Shown: positions 31,756-41,702, numbered from the stretch's first letter. The stretch is DNA of 64,000 nucleotides from Coccinella septempunctata (GCF_907165205.1 NC_058190.1:30159345-30223344); one strand, 5' to 3'. Made by a program: numbers and translations. Notes: a model not told the origin generated them from the letters alone.

Positions 31756-32289
31756 TATAATTGCAATTTCATATGGCTCTCTCTAAAAAAAAACAAACGC
31801 TAATTTTCACCAGAAATGTCAATTTTTACCTGTTGCTCGTTAAGTTGATAACTGACAATGTGTATAGATCCGGTAAAAACAAGATATTATATTTGTTGAA
31901 TCATCCAAGGTAACGCCTATTGAACTTTGGTAAACAACAAATATTTATTTACTTTAATTTACGACGTATCATTCCCATAGACATTATCTATGGGATCTAT
32001 GATCAGGACATAGAAATTATAGAAAAGTTTTTCTCGTATCGAATCAACCGAGACATAGCATAGACAACCTAGAACCGTAGATCAACCGTGGACAACCGAG
32101 ACGGTTGTCTCTGGTTAGGAAGGTAGGATGCCCCTCAGATAAAAAAAAAACTGATCTGACGGACGCCCTCATATCTCTAGTAAAAAGGAACCTGCTTATG
32201 GAGGGTATAAACCTGCTAAAAACTACAGTGACTCTATCAAACGTTAGAGTCACGGTACTAAAAACCGACTCCGACTATATTTTGGCCTG
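31756..32289. other. Upstream flank of GPx2 and decayed transposon end
   Basis: The plus strand near 32160-32180 (ACGCCCTCATATC) and 32250-32290 (ACCGACTCCGACTATATTTT) matches, in reverse, the right end of the THAP-bearing element, separated by a ~75-base insert with a GTGACTCTA/TAGAGTCAC hairpin. So the decayed relative seen from 32290 onward reaches to about 32155. Confidence 0.45.
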
Positions 32290-32639
32290 TTTCATATAAT
32301 TCACCATAAGATGGCCCTGAAATCGCACTGTCAAACTGTTTACAGTTTTCTGTTTTATAATTGAAGGGCGCGAAATTCGAATTCTATTTCTTGTATTGGA
32401 TTCGAATATCGAAACAAGAAATAACATCCTGACCAACAAAACAAGAGTAGGGCTTTGTTTTGTGATCAGGGTGTTTTTTTTTATCTAAACATTGTTTCGA
32501 ATCAATTGATATCAATGAAATACTTTCTTAAATTTGATATACTTTTTATTTGAAATTCATAAAAAAATATGACAGAATTGAAATTTGTATTCAAAGGTCA
32601 GGCTTTTTTCTAACAGAAGGTTCAACTGGTGAAAATAAT

Positions 32640-33300
32640 TCATTTCTGAAAATACCCAGTACAGAAGTAATAGAGCTTCGTATATTCATCTTGCCTTTTA
32701 GGAGAAGTTGAAAACCAATTGTAAGTTTCCCGTACAAGAAACTCGATATTTCTGGGCACAGTATTCACTGAGACATGTGAAACTGCAAATTGTAGGGAAT
32801 GACATGTACATGTGCAACGAATTAACACCAAATTTTTCAAATGAAGTTCTCTTTTGAGTATTTCAAAAACACCATTATTTACACCGACCACCACGGAGGC
32901 ATTATCTGTGCCGATTCCAACCATGTTATTATCTATGATTATCAAAGATCTTTGATGATTATACAGCGATTGAGATTTTGAAATTTGTCAATGAATTATG
33001 AATTTACAAGAACAGCAACTAGATTTTTTGCATCTGCGCTTTCTACTGACACGCGAGCTTTAGAAACGCTGACGTAATATTTTGGTTCTTAATACTGTAT
33101 TATCGTACAACGAATCCTAGTGTTTTTGATACCGATACATCTATAGATTTATCCATGAGCACACTATATTTCTGTTCACCTATATATGTCTTCTACCAAT
33201 TATTTTGTGAAATAAGGACTCAAGGAGCTAACACATCCGTTCTAATATTAGTACATTTTGTACGATGCAATCGCATGTTTTTAGCGCCCTCATCATTGGA
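32640..33300 (-). pseudogene. DUF4371/hAT-type transposase remnant
   Basis: The minus strand reads, with stops, KYSVLMDKSIDVSVSKTLGF (the D-x-S-T/I-D-V-S motif), then CIIIDNNMVGIGTDNASVVV, GVNNGVFEILKREL, CHSLQFAVSH and ETYNWFSTSPKRQDEYTKLY. This order is that of the RNase-H-like core in THAP12/KIAA1586-like hAT-derived proteins. A 12-bp palindrome with an 8-bp duplication splits it at 32943-32954; without it the frame NRC|IIID is continuous. The remains of a catalytic domain, not a functional enzyme. Confidence 0.75.
32943..32954. mobile_element. 12-bp micro-palindrome insertion in the transposase remnant
   Basis: CAAAGATCTTTG, a perfect palindrome, with exact 8-bp duplication ATGATTAT at 32935-32942 and 32955-32962. 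Removing it and one duplication restores the coding frame of the surrounding transposase, an independent sign that it is an insertion. Confidence 0.88.
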
Positions 33301-33868
33301 AAGCACAATTTTACACAAATCACTTAGATGGTCAACAGCTAAAATGGAGCAATGTTCAGCTTAAGATTCCCAATAACTCCTGAACTGTTGACTTATTACC
33401 CAAGGTATGGAATACTGCCATTAAATAGGCTATATAACGGTGTGAAAAAAAGCGGGGTGTGCCATTTGAAATAAGGAAGTATTAGGCTGTTTCCGATATA
33501 TCCGCAAGCTACGTAGGTTTGATAATATTTAAGAGGGAAAGTTCATAGTCTAAAACCCCAATATGCAAATTTTCAGTACTAAATTGTGATTAGTTCTCTA
33601 CAAATGTTTAATGGACCATCAACAGCCTTTATATGTTCTAGTAATCTTGATAGTACTCAAAATCCAACCATTACTATTTAGAGATTCAGATATCTATTCC
33701 ACATTTTTTTTGACAGACATAATATCTCATAGGTAAAATACTTTCACACTTTACACATATTCTTCTTCGAAGAATTGACTGTTAAGCCCGGTTTAGCCTC
33801 GCTTCCGGTACCTCGCATAGCGTAAACCTTTGAACCAGAGAATCAGTTTGTCCTGATTGAACTCTATT
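33301..33868. other. Unassigned spacer
   Basis: No gene or clear repeat recognised. Confidence 0.4.
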
Positions 33869-34066
33869 AGAGAGTTGAAGTGCGCACAGTACGTTAGCCT
33901 AGGCTGGTATTCTCGAGCATTCGCAATATATGCGATCGTACGCATCGAAAAACGTTGTGATGATTTTAACAGCAAATAGCAGAGTTTTCCAGAGTTTCAC
34001 CAAAGAATTTGGTGCTTTCATATGGGCCCGGATCTCCGGGAGGAAATGTTTTGAGCAGTGTAATGA

Positions 34067-35815
34067 AGGTGAACAGAGAAGTGAGGATCGGTACTTGGAA
34101 CGTTAGAACGATGGCGCAAGCTGGAAATATCAACAACGCAACAAAGGAGATGAGTAGGATGAAAGTTGACATCATGGGGATCAGTGAGATGAGGTGGCCG
34201 GGAGTGGGTTCGGTGGATGTGGACGAACACAGAGCGTATTATTAGGGAACACAAGATGGCAAGTTTGTGAATGGTGTAGGCGTTGTTGTCACCAAAGAGA
34301 TAGCGCGGAGTGTCATGAACTTTGTCCCATTCTCGAAAAGAGTCCTTCTAATACAGATTAGCGCCCGACCAGTAAATCTAAACATCATCCAGATTTATGC
34401 CCCTACTGCAGATAAGGATGAGGGGGAAGTTGAGGAATTGTACAGGAATGTCGCCCAAATACTCGAAAAGCTACCCAAAAAAGAAGTTAACATCATCATG
34501 GGGGACTTTAATGCAAAGTTGGGAACTGGGGAAAAAACCGAGATATGCTGGAGAAATTTACAGACGAACACGACCTTGTAGTCCTCAACACACAGTTCAA
34601 ACAACCACCGCGGCGTTTATATACATGGAGATCGCCCCTCGATAAACCTGGTAGAATAGTCAGAAATCAAATAGATTACGTACTGATCAACAAGCGGTAC
34701 AGAAACAGCTGCTTAAGTATGAGAACCTTCCCGGGAGCAGATATGCAAACTGACCACGTGCCAGTCATCGGAAAATTCAAAGTGGTTATGAAGAAGATAA
34801 AGAAAACTGTTCCATTAAAAGTTAACCTTAGACAGCTGAAAAACGGGAAGATTAAAGAATGTGTAAAGAAAGAGCTGAATGCAGCAGTAGCAGAAGCAAC
34901 AGAAGATAGCTCAGTAGAAGAACAATTGAATCACCTGAAAAGTAAAGTGGAACACATTAAAGAAACTATTCTGAAGGAAGACGGACAAAGAGTGAAGAAG
35001 AAAACCTGGATGACAGATTACATATTAGACCTAATGGAAGAGAGAAGATTGAACAAGAATAACACCATAGAATACAAAAGGATAAACAATATCATAAGGA
35101 ACGAAGTACGAATGGCTAAAGAAAAGGAACAGAGGGAGAACTGTGAGGAGATAGAGGCACTGCAGTTGAAATATGACTACTTTAACGTCCACCGGAAGGT
35201 GAAGGAAGTCACTGGACAAAGAAGGAATACAAACTTCGGGAAGCTAGTTGACGCTAACGGGAACATCATTGTAGACATGGAAGAGAAAAAGAAGACATGG
35301 ACTAGGTATATAGAGCAACTCTTTGAGGATAATAGAGAGAACCCCCCAGATCCCCGGAGTAACACAGATAATGGGCCAGAAATAATAGAATCAGAAGTGA
35401 GGGCAGCTATAGAGCAGAGCAAAGAAGGAAAAGCGGCAGGACCTGACAACATCCAGACAGAGTTCCTGAAGCTTCTAGACGAGAATGGGTTGAAGAAGAT
35501 TACCAAACTTTTCAACAACATCTACAAATCAGGTAAAATACCACAAGAATGGCTAGTCTCAGAGTTCATTGCACTGCCAAAGAAACAAGGCGCAAAACGA
35601 TGTGAAGAGTATCGAACGATAAGTCTGATGAGCCACCTGCTGAAATGCTTTCTCAAAGTCATCCATAGGAGAATATACAACCGATGCGAGAACCTAATCT
35701 CTCGAAACCAGTTCGGTTTCGTCAATGCGATGGGAACCAGAGAAGCACTCTTTGCTGTCCAAGTCCTTGTCCAGAGATGCAGAGACGTTAACCGTGACGT
35801 GTACTGCTGTTTTAA
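34067..35815 (+). pseudogene. RTE ORF, endonuclease and N-terminal RT part
   Basis: The endonuclease has VRIGTWNVRTMAQAG (catalytic Asn), IMGISEMRWPGVG (Glu), then after the TAG at 34243 GVGVVVTKEIARSV, IIQIYAPTADKDEGEVEELY and IIMGDFNAKLG. A frameshift at the A-run near 34535 precedes LYTWRSPLDKPGRIVRNQID and TDHVPVIGKF. A long charged linker leads to the RT start: SKEGKAAGPDNIQTEFLKLL and EEYRTISLMSHLLKCFLKVI. The frame is cut at 35815 by a TTAA-flanked element just before the first RT aspartate motif. Confidence 0.87.
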
Positions 35816-36651
35816 GGTAAGCGCACATACATCGGCATCGGACGGACGGCATGGAAGGAACGGCACGGCAGCGGCGGAATTTTTATGAAGGTATCGCACA
35901 TATAACATCGGAATCGCCGGACTCCGGAGGAATAGATTAGTTGCGAATATGTCTTCAAGCGGTGAGGAACTAGCGTTTGTTCTGGAGGAAGAAGAGTTTC
36001 AAAAGCGAAGGAATCGTAGACGAATGTGGATACATGACATATGTAAAAAAGGGAGGATTTTGGAGAATATGTTCATTTATTTCCGCACTTGATGAAGGAC
36101 GAAAAAAAAAATGGTTGCTATAATTTCTGTCACTTAAATTGTACAATTCATTATAATTTTGTACGCACAGTATTAAGTTCTCCTGAAAACTCATGCTTCT
36201 GCCGTGAATTCGTATTTCGTATGACTACCCGTACAAGCCGCTGCATGTAGAGACTTGTAAAATGACGCAGATGCCGCGGCAATCTCCGATTGGTATCGCA
36301 CATATGCGTTACCTCCGAGAAGAAAAGGCCTGGGCGCTGTCGTGTGACGTCAGCACAGCGAGGCCTAAGACGTGGAACGTCTCATATCGGAGGTAACGTC
36401 CCGACATATGTCGTTACCTCCGATATGAATTTCTTAATATTTCTTAATATTTCTTCTCGGAGGTAACGGTCGGGATCGGCCGGCACAGCACGCATCGGTC
36501 GGAATTTAATTCTCGTTCCTCAATTCCGTAGGATGCGATGCGATGCGATGCCTGCCGTCCGCACATATGTGCGTTGCTCCATTCAGTTCCATTGAAAGTA
36601 ATTTATTCCGATCCGTACCGTCCGTCCGATGCCGTTGTATGTGCGCTTACC
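35816..36651. mobile_element. TTAA-flanked TIR element (836 bp) inside the RTE ORF
   Basis: Inverted ends GGTAAGCGCACATACATCGG (continuing CATCGGACGGACGG) match for about 35 bp. TTAA is on both sides (35812-35815, 36652-36655), as for piggyBac-type elements. No transposase. GC-rich repeats of CGGCA/CCGTCCG lie in both ends. It holds an inner inverted repeat at 36307-36468. Confidence 0.8.
36307..36468. repeat. Nested inverted repeat with CGTTACCTCCGA ends
   Basis: CGTTACCTCCGAGAAGAA at the left and TTCTTCTCGGAGGTAACG at the right end are exact complements. A second inward pair, ATATCGGAGGTAACG and CGTTACCTCCGATAT, meets at GTCCCGACATATGTC. It could be two related palindromes or one element inserted in another. 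Confidence 0.6.
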
Positions 36652-36655
36652 TTAA

Positions 36656-37675
36656 TTGACTACGTCAAGGCATTTGACCGGGTTCAACATGGCAAAATGA
36701 TGGAAATACTGGGGAAGACAGGGATCGATACCGGTGACCTGAATATCATAAGTAGCTTGTACTGGGGCCAGTCGGCAACAATGAGAGTCGACGGAGAAAC
36801 AACTGAGGCCGTCAAAATAATGCGAGGAGTAAGGCAGGGCTGCGTACTCTCACCCCTGCTATTCAACATCTACTCCGAACAGATTTTTAAAGAAGCACTC
36901 GACAACGAAGAAGAAGGCATCTCAATAAATGGGAAGAAATTGAGTAATATAAGATACGCGGACGACACCATCGTGTTCGCAGATAGCCCACAAGCACTGC
37001 AAAAACTTATCAACAAAATAGCAAGAGTTAGTAAGAAATATGGTTTGGACATAAACATACAAAAGACCAAAATTATGGTCATTAGCAAAAACAAGATCGA
37101 CAACATCCAGTTATCCATCAACAACCAGCCAATAGAGAGAGTACCACACACCACGTACCTAGGAACACTTATAAACGAGAACTGGGACACAACTCAAGAA
37201 ATCAAATCACGAATCGCCAAAGCCACAGCTGCCTTTAACAAAATGAGCAAACTCTTCAGAAGCCATGATCTTACACTGGAAACAAAAGTGAGACTTCTCA
37301 GATGTTACATCTTCTCTATCCTCCTGTACGGGGCAGAATCTTTGGACACATCAAAGAGAATAGAAGCCTTCGAAATGCGACTCTATCGAAGAATGTTGAG
37401 GATATCATGGACCGAACATATCACTAATGAAGAGGTACTAAGAAGGATGAATAAACGAAAAGAAATTATGAACACCATCAAGATCCGGAAACTGCAGTAT
37501 CTGAGCCACATCATGAGAAACGACTCCAGGTACTCTTTACTCCAGACAATCATCCAGGGAAAAATCGATGGAAGAAGAGGTCCAGGAAGGAGAAGAATAT
37601 CTTGGCTGCATAATCTTAGGAAATGGACCGGAAAAACATCAGCCGAGCTCTTCCGCATTGCCGTAAACAAAGTAA
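36656..37675 (+). pseudogene. RTE ORF, RT catalytic part
   Basis: Continues the RT after the TTAA element: DYVKAFDRVQHGKMMEILGK (first catalytic Asp), GVRQGCVLSPLLFNIYSEQI, IRYADDTIVFADSPQALQKL (YADD pair), then LGTLINENWDTTQEIKSRIA and the C-terminal RRGPGRRRISWLHNLRKWTG. GVRQGC-x-LSPLLFN and the YADDT context are RTE-clade hallmarks. Joining to the upstream part leaves a one-base discrepancy at the TTAA site. It ends at the MITE at 37676. Confidence 0.88.
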
Positions 37676-37954
37676 AGCTACATTCACAATCAATTCACGG
37701 GCCGAAGTGCACTTCGGCACGGAAGCTTAGCAGATGGCGTTACCATTCACAATGAAATTCAAGACAAAATTTCTTGCAAGTTGCAAACTATCACTTCGGC
37801 AAGGAATTTCGTGCCGGCTATAGATGATGCTGATGCTTATGTTTTGATCAGTTACATTTTTGATTAATTTGAGTATTTGGTTTCAAGATTATCGCGAATG
37901 GTAAATTTCGTGCCGAAGTGCACTTCGGCCCGCGAATTGATTGTGAATGCAGCT
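37676..37954 (+). mobile_element. MITE M2, copy B (279 bp), in the RTE ORF end
   Basis: Same ends as copy A. TTA follows it and TAA precedes it. If the original target was a single TTA, the RTE reading frame runs straight through to its natural stop at 37991-37993, which supports a 3-bp TTA target with one changed base on the left. Confidence 0.82.
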
Positions 37955-38028
37955 TTAGGCTTGCCATGCTGGTTGCCAACATCCGTAACGGATAGGAACC
38001 ACAAGAAGAAGAAGAATATGGGCTAAAC

Positions 38029-38067
38029 CACAGCCCTCTTAAACACATGCCGTGTTAAGAGGGCTGT
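38029..38067. mobile_element. 39-bp micro-palindrome insertion
   Basis: CACAGCCCTCTTAAACAC and its complement around ATGCC. Exact 8-bp duplication GGCTAAAC at 38021-38028 and 38068-38075 (right end uncertain by one base). It overlaps the RTE target duplication, so its order relative to the RTE insertion could be worked out. Confidence 0.84.
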
Positions 38068-38237
38068 GGCTAAACACAATGCTTTGGTGAAACTCTGGAA
38101 AACTCTGCTATTTGCTGTTAAAAACATCACAACATTTTTCGATGCGTACGATCGCATATATTGCGAATGGTCGCATACCAGCCCTGAACGTAAACGTTAA
38201 CGTGAGAAACAACGTCAAATATATCGTTTACGTGTTG

Positions 38238-39054
38238 CAGGGGCGTAGCTACCGCGGTATCACTGATACGGGGCCCCCAGGCTTTAGGGGCCCCCGAATG
38301 TCTGTAAGCAAAAAATTCCTAAAAATGTTATCCAAAACCTCATATAGGTTTTACAATAGCATTTTTGAGAATAACTGCTAAGACAACCATTCATTTCAAA
38401 ATCCCGTTCATTACACCGAATCGATCATTCAGATAGATACTAATACTTAAAATCTGAAATTCAAAAAATTCGTGCCATCAAAGAACTTTTAAAATTAGTC
38501 CTGATAAAATTCAATAGCCTTGCATACAGTTTTCCGGACGATATTACTGGATGCCTTTTATTTTAGACCCTTCCGGTTACAACTGCAATCGCTGAAAGGA
38601 GTTTTTCAAAATTAAAACTCATAAAAAATTATCTGAGGACTTCTATGGGACAGGAATGGCTGTCAGACATGTCGTTATTGTCAATAGAGGGGGAACAACT
38701 TGAAAAACTGAAATCGTCATCAGCTATGGCGGATTTGATAAATAGATTTGCTTAAATAAATGCTAGAAAAGCGTATCTTTAATTTTTGGTATTTTTTGTT
38801 TATTATTTGTTTTTTTATCATTTTATGTTGTTTGTATATTATTTGTTTGAATATTATTTTATATTGTTTGTATGTTATTTGTTTGTGTATTATTGCGCTC
38901 CCAGCACCAAGTATGAGTTAGAACTTTTAATTATAATTACATATAATCATTTCGATACTAACATTTTTTGCTACTTTTATTTTTACTTCACCCTTCCTTA
39001 GGGCCCCTCAACACATTTTGATACAGGGCCCCTCTAAGGCAAGCTACGCCACTG
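38238..39054 (+). mobile_element. hAT element 3 (817 bp)
   Basis: Ends are CAGGGGCGTAGCTACCGCGG and the complement of CAGTGGCGTAGCTTGCCTTA. Exact 8-bp duplication ACGTGTTG at 38230-38237 and 39055-39062. Both ends carry GGGGCCC-rich sequence. It keeps only the C-terminal dimerisation segment of a transposase. Confidence 0.92.
38567..38755 (+). pseudogene. hAT transposase C-terminal dimerisation domain remnant
   Basis: The frame reads TLPVTTAIAERSFSKLKLIK, NYLRTSMGQEWLSDMSLLSI and MADLINRFA-stop. The A-E-R-S-F-S-x-L-K-x-I-K and M-x-x-x-R/W-L-x-x-L-x-L-x-S-I-E patterns are those of the hAT dimerisation domain. A TAG precedes it at 38564, and the rest of the gene is missing. Confidence 0.88.
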
Positions 39055-39552
39055 ACGTGTTGTAATGAAATTTGAGTTGAAGTGCTGCCACCAGACGTTA
39101 AACATAACATATCAATTTGGATTTTGCTTTTCTTTTGCGTGAACTCTCTTTTATCTAATATTGAGCCTCGACAGCTAGAATAATATTTGGAATATTGATG
39201 TTTTAATGCTTTATATGCATGATAAAGAGAATTTTCAAATTTTTATTATCAATAAAATGTTAAAGTGTTAGAGACATGGGAATCGCAGTGGAGTTTCAGC
39301 CATTTCCTTACTGAATGTAATCTGATAAAAAAGTTTTATAACTTAATCCTTTTGATAATTTAGAATATCACTGCTGATTTCTTATAACTTTCATTCATTA
39401 TGAGAAAATACACGGGAAATGTAAACAATGACCGTTTGAGGTTATCAAGAATTGCATTCAACAATTCAACATCAACAGTCCGTCCATTCGCAAGTCATCG
39501 GTGCTACTCGTTTAAAGCAGTTTAAAGGCGGCTACAGACGGCATGGCAAGCC

Positions 39553-39807
39553 TTATTGGCCAGCGTTTGAACGAACGTTTGTGGAAACGTTGGTATATTC
39601 TCGATATTCGTGCACCGACGACCATACACACCGCATGTTAATTTGGCAAGTCTTTTTGAGGCAACTAAGAAGGCGAACGTTGAACAAGCGTGCGTTAAAA
39701 TGGAGTCTGATTTTTTTGATTGAGTTTTGTGGATCCCAAAGAATGGGGTACTTTTCATACAAATTGGGGAACTCTAAAATGTTGTCATTGCTCCAGTTTT
39801 CAGTCAT
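39553..39807 (-). pseudogene. MADF-domain fragment (Harbinger-type accessory protein or host factor)
   Basis: Minus strand: MTENWSNDNILEFPNLYEKY then PILWDPQNS, the first helices of a MADF (Myb/SANT-like) DNA-binding domain, which usually starts with N/L-I-x-L-Y-x-x-x-P-x-L-W-D. The later helices are not recognisable. PIF/Harbinger transposons encode such a protein beside the transposase. Sequence at 39527 (GGCGGCTACAGACGGCATGG) may be the end of such an element, but its partner was not found. Confidence 0.55.
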
Positions 39808-40108
39808 TTTAGCTTAAAGAAACAATAATAATTGACAACAAGAGACATTATTAAATCCACTGCATTATTAACCATGCACGACGACACGAGGTACTTCACA
39901 AAACACGAACTTCCTTAATAAGGGATACCTACCACAAACCATTCAAGACAGATAAAAATTGTTAAAACAACTTATAAGGGTATAGAGACAGAGTCTCTGG
40001 TCGCGTATCAAAAAACTCAAAAAAGACGCGGTGTGTCGTTTACCATGCTACAGGATTCGATAACGGAGAAAGCTTTGGCTCATTTGCAAGCATAGATCTG
40101 TTTCAAAA

Positions 40109-40460
40109 CTAGTACCTGATGAAAAAACAAAGTGTTGAAAATAACGGTATCATAAAATTTATTATATCTGTATGGTACAACAAATAAACACTCCGCCCCA
40201 AAGAATTTTTAGCATACTCTTGGTGGGTGGTTTCAAATTTCAACCATTTCATAAATAAATCGTATAATAAAGTGTAGGAAAACAAGGAATGATAAAAACT
40301 ACAAACAGTACAAACCTTCTGGTATTGATTTCTCAATCCCACTTGGCCCGGCTTCAGAAGGTATTTTTCCCGTATCAACTCCTGTTATTACTTCAGAAAG
40401 TTTTTGCTCATTTGCAAGCTGATCTGTTTGAAAACTAGTTCCTGATGAAAAAACAAAGCG
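40109..40460 (-). repeat. Tandem duplication of the THAP gene's second exon region
   Basis: The block AAAACTAGTNCCTGATGAAA...AAATTTATTATAT...CAACAAATAAACA occurs at about 40104-40200 and again at 40430-40515. Each has a TTTTTTCATCAG acceptor followed by G(A/T)ACTAGTTTTNAAACAGATC on the minus strand. Only the second keeps a long open frame, so one copy is degenerate. Confidence 0.65.
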
Positions 40461-40901
40461 TTGAAATATCAAATCATAAAATTTATTATATATGGTGCAA
40501 CAAATAAACAATCCACCTCAATTTCGAAGAATTTCTAGCTAACTTTTGAATCTTTGAATGATTTCAAATTTCAACCATTTCATGAATGAATCGTATAATA
40601 TAAGACTGAATACAGATTTTGAGACAATTCAGTATTTAAAAAAGGTAGTGTTACCTGGTACACCTATTGTTGGAACTGCATCAATTGTGAGACCTCTTTT
40701 ACTACCTGGTAAATGATAATTCTTGGAAAAATGTGCATGACACACGTAGTATCTATTGTAAATCTGTTCATCGGATAATTCTTTCCAATTTTGTGGATTA
40801 ATAACTTTCAACCAAGTTTTGAAAATAGTCCGATTGGCTTTGGGGAAACGATGCCTTTGGCTTACTCGATCCATACATCCAGGCACACAACAATTCTTCA
40901 T
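40330..40901 (-). CDS. THAP-domain protein, exons 1 and probable 2 (partial)
   Basis: Exon 1 (40901-40655) encodes a full THAP zinc finger: C-C-V-P-G-C near the start (Cys5 and Cys9), RHRFP (Pro20), Trp30, then VCHAHF with Cys54 and His57, and the closing AVPTI (75-79), the C2CH layout of this DNA-binding domain. It ends at PG|GTAACA. A probable exon 2 starts after TTTTTTCATCAG near 40446 and reads SFQTDQLANEQKLSEVITGV and KIPSEAGPSGIEKS. No further exon is recognisable, and exon 2 is partly duplicated downstream. It could be a small host gene or the head of a THAP-bearing transposase; I cannot decide. Confidence 0.6.
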
Positions 40902-41372
40902 TTTTAAAATAAGGTATAAAATAGCTCACAAATAAAAAAAATTCAAATCACTTAATACCAACAACGTCCACTAATTCAAGATTTTTCGAAAAGAACGCAC
41001 TTAACTGGTCGAACTTTCTCCGAAGAAGGAAGGCTCAACCATAGCGTTCTGGCATTGGCAAAATGATTTTTTTCTTTGAGAAAAAAAGTTCACAAACAAC
41101 ATCATTAGAACTTTGATATGATAAAACAGAATTTAATTTTTTTAGGTTCATGTTCAATTCAAGATTATTGTTTTTTATTTTTTCATCAACGGAAAACTGA
41201 AGCGTCTGCGCAATGAGAATGGAATCGTAGAATCTTGAATCGCAAATTCTAGAGCTACCCAGCGGTCGATAACTGCGCCACATAGCGCCGGTGGCGAGTA
41301 GCACTAAAAACATCAAATTTGGTGGTGGGGGTTAAGAGGTGTCCCATCTATTCTCTGTAATCGGTGATTACG
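40902..41372. other. Upstream flank of the THAP gene
   Basis: Probably includes the promoter. No other gene is supported; a 93-codon minus-strand ORF at 41035-41316 has no recognisable features. Confidence 0.35.
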
Positions 41373-41382
41373 GACCATACCA

Positions 41383-41404
41383 CCATTCTACTCTGTAATC
41401 TGTG
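41383..41404. mobile_element. 22-bp one-armed insertion
   Basis: Ends TTCTACTCTGTAATCTGTG and is flanked by exact 8-bp CCATACCA (41375-41382, 41405-41412). The same 19 bases form most of a 20-bp insertion at 59506-59525, also with an 8-bp duplication. They resemble one end of the CAAAGATTATAGAGTAGAA terminus, with changes. Confidence 0.82.
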
Positions 41405-41416
41405 CCATACCATAGA

Positions 41417-41442
41417 CAAAGATTATAGAGATATAATCTTTG
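41417..41442. mobile_element. 26-bp micro-palindrome insertion
   Basis: CAAAGATTATAGA meeting its near complement TATAATCTTTG. Exact 8-bp duplication ACCATAGA at 41409-41416 and 41443-41450. It lies in a cluster of four such insertions. Confidence 0.88.
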
Positions 41443-41502
41443 ACCATAGAGAAAGGGTCTCTGGACCATACATAGAGAAAGGGGGGGTCTCTGGGACCAT
41501 AC
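41442..41502. mobile_element. Two more micro-insertions in a GACCATAC cluster
   Basis: GACCATAG/GACCATAC/GACCATAC occur at 41442-41449, 41464-41471 and 41495-41502. The inserts are 14 bp (AGAAAGGGTCTCTG) and 23 bp (ATAGAGAAAGG...TCTCTGG), both self-complementary at AGAGA/TCTCT. The first pair of repeats differs by one base. With 41383 and 41417 this makes four insertions in about 130 bp around one original target. Confidence 0.7.
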
Positions 41503-41638
41503 CATACCTTCATAAAGTCACTGTGCTAAATACCTAGTAGCGATTTATTCGCGTGCGACAAAATCGAGTATCGACTGTTGATCGATTTTGTCGTATGTAT
41601 GGATGTGCGAGTCGCATGCAACCTGGGTGAGGTGCGAG

Positions 41639-41675
41639 CATTGAACTCAAGTTAAAGTCTTTCTTGAATTCAATG
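41639..41675. mobile_element. 37-bp micro-palindrome insertion
   Basis: Begins CATTGAACTCAAG and ends CTTGAATTCAATG. Exact 8-bp duplication GGTGCGAG at 41631-41638 and 41676-41683. Same family as 13118 and 55317. Confidence 0.88.
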
Positions 41676-41702
41676 GGTGCGAGTGAAGGTGCCTACACCT
41701 AC

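Larger units (their letters stand above)
32290..33300 (-). mobile_element. Decayed relative of the THAP-bearing transposon, with transposase remains
   Basis: Positions 32330-32520 match the reverse complement of 19612-19830 (for example GGCGCGAAATTCGAATTCTA). Upstream on the minus strand is a DUF4371/hAT-type transposase fragment. This links the 3' region of the 18588 element to a transposase type. Inverted ends of this copy are not intact. Confidence 0.6.
34028..38015 (+). mobile_element. RTE-clade non-LTR retrotransposon, interrupted
   Basis: The 8-bp duplication ATATGGGC at 34020-34027 and 38016-38023 brackets it. It ends in an AAGAAGAAG tail. One ORF with endonuclease then RT, no gag ORF, as expected for RTE. 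The ORF carries a stop (34243-34245), a frameshift near 34540 and two insertions (TTAA element 35816-36651 and MITE M2 copy B 37676-37954). Its last codons (R-L-A-M-L-V-A-N-I-R-N-G-stop) are found just after the MITE and are in frame if a TTA target is assumed. Confidence 0.85.
33901..38182. mobile_element. TIR element C carrying an RTE retrotransposon
   Basis: Inverted arms of ~105 bp: left GCATTCGCAATATATGCGATC...CAGAGTTTCACCAAAG at 33901-34010, right its complement at 38088-38182. CCT occurs on both sides in the interrupted element A. Without its own insertions (RTE 34028-38015 and the 39-bp palindrome at 38029) it would be only about 250 bp, i.e. a MITE. Confidence 0.75.
33869..39520 (-). 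mobile_element. TIR element A, copy 2, split by large insertions
   Basis: Begins AGAGAGTTGAAGTGCGCACA, preceded by ATT as in copy 1. It is cut after ACGTTAGCCT (33900), resumes GAACGTAAACGTTAACGTGA at 38186, is cut again at 38238 by hAT element 3, and continues 39063-39520 in the sequence that forms the middle of copy 1 in reverse. It is truncated at about 39520, so only the first part of the element survives. Confidence 0.75.

Noticed and set aside
31976..31995. CCATAGACATTATCTATGG palindrome
   Set aside because: It resembles the CATAGAC arm family, but no 8-bp direct repeat flanks it, so it is not listed as a micro-insertion.
32080..32120. GACAACCGAGACGGTTGTCTCTG hairpin
   Set aside because: It looks like the insert at 23384 but lacks an 8-bp duplication; left out of the count.
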